A stretch of 5,359 nucleotides of DNA from Coriobacteriia bacterium (lineage in GTDB: Bacteria > Actinomycetota > Coriobacteriia > Anaerosomatales > JAENZW01), in contig JAOUET010000132.1 of the NCBI GenBank assembly GCA_029858605.1, positions 1 through 5,359 on the forward strand, given 5' to 3'. A program made the translations under genes and the position numbers. Position 1 is the first letter of the stretch. Every line of letters starts with the position of its first letter. Under the pieces are notes generated by a model. The model ran no database searches. It worked only from the letters and a program-made list of their open reading frames with translations, and was not told the origin of the DNA. Shown here piece after piece: positions 5,161-5,359 of this stretch.

Positions 5161-5359
5161 ATGCCCGATGAAGCGCATTCTCTCGCGGTATTCATCGACT
5201 TCGAGAACCTGGCTATAGGCGTTGAGCAGCCCAAAGGTGGCCCGAGGAAGCCTCGGTCGAAAGTCCAGACGCTGGACATGAGGCTCGTCCTCGAGCGGCT
5301 CGTCGAGAAGGGCAAGATCGTCGCGAAGCGAGCGTACGCGGACTGGGCCAGATTCCAGA
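5161..5359 (+). CDS. NYN-domain (PIN-like) protein, N-terminal part, runs off the right edge
   Basis: Sixty-six codons are visible. ATG 5161 follows GGAGG (5146-5150) by ten bases; an in-frame GTG at 5140 lies before that site and would add seven residues. The N-terminus LAVFIDFENLAIG (residues 8-20) is the hallmark first strand of the NYN / LabA-DUF88 family, with the acidic metal-binding D13 and E15-N16. LVLERLVEKGKIVAKRAYADW (43-62) matches the second block, with D61. NYN domains share the PIN/FLAP nuclease fold and are thought to act on RNA. Between the two blocks is a basic insert (PKGGPRKPRSK, 24-34). The C-terminal part, which in relatives may include an OST-HTH/LOTUS domain, is outside the window, so substrate and partner domains are unknown. 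Confidence 0.86.
   Translation, partial: MPDEAHSLAVFIDFENLAIGVEQPKGGPRKPRSKVQTLDMRLVLERLVEKGKIVAKRAYADWARFQ

Overview
The window is high-GC bacterial DNA, densely packed with genes that have strong GGAGG-type ribosome binding sites. It carries seven protein-coding genes, two of them cut by the window edges, and no RNA genes, insertion sequences or CRISPR arrays. The gene set suggests an anaerobe that uses selenocysteine: a cyclic-2,3-diphosphoglycerate-synthetase-type P-loop protein, an iron-sulfur-flavoprotein-like oxidoreductase, a GH1 glycosidase, a selenocysteine-type peroxiredoxin-glutaredoxin and a NYN-domain protein. A deep-branching anaerobic actinobacterium (Coriobacteriia-like) is my best guess. 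That placement is inferred from composition and gene style, not from a marker gene.

Layout: 1-731 (minus) is the N-terminal half of a CpgS/COG2403-like P-loop protein. A 145-base divergent gap leads to a plus-strand operon at 877-3000: a flavodoxin-fold protein with a C-X2-C-X2-C-X7-C motif, a GH1 beta-glycosidase whose GTG start overlaps the preceding stop, and a 100-residue three-helix membrane protein. This operon meets the minus-strand peroxiredoxin gene head to head, and the two stop codons share one CTAG. Farther right, minus-strand 4004-4984 encodes a lipoprotein with a rhodanese-like domain and a thioredoxin-like domain, with its own promoter and terminator. At the right edge a divergent plus-strand gene begins, encoding a NYN-domain (PIN-like) protein.

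The main discovery is at 2997-3785 on the minus strand. A conventional ORF caller splits it into two unrelated-looking pieces because of an in-frame TGA at 3650-3648. The two pieces are in the same frame, and the TGA falls exactly at the peroxidatic cysteine of the peroxiredoxin active site (P-L-A-W-T-P-V-*). The simplest reading is a 262-residue selenoprotein: an AhpC/TSA peroxiredoxin with selenocysteine at residue 46, fused through an Ala/Glu/Ser-rich linker to a glutaredoxin-like domain with a CPDC active site. A hairpin directly downstream of the TGA is a candidate bacterial SECIS element.

The neighbouring lipoprotein belongs to thiol/sulfur-chemistry folds but seems to have lost the catalytic cysteines in both domains. 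A working picture is a cytoplasmic selenium-based peroxide reductase with a built-in reductant domain, beside a surface-anchored, probably non-catalytic rhodanese/thioredoxin-like protein. The lipoprotein gene has its own terminator, so the two need not be one operon.
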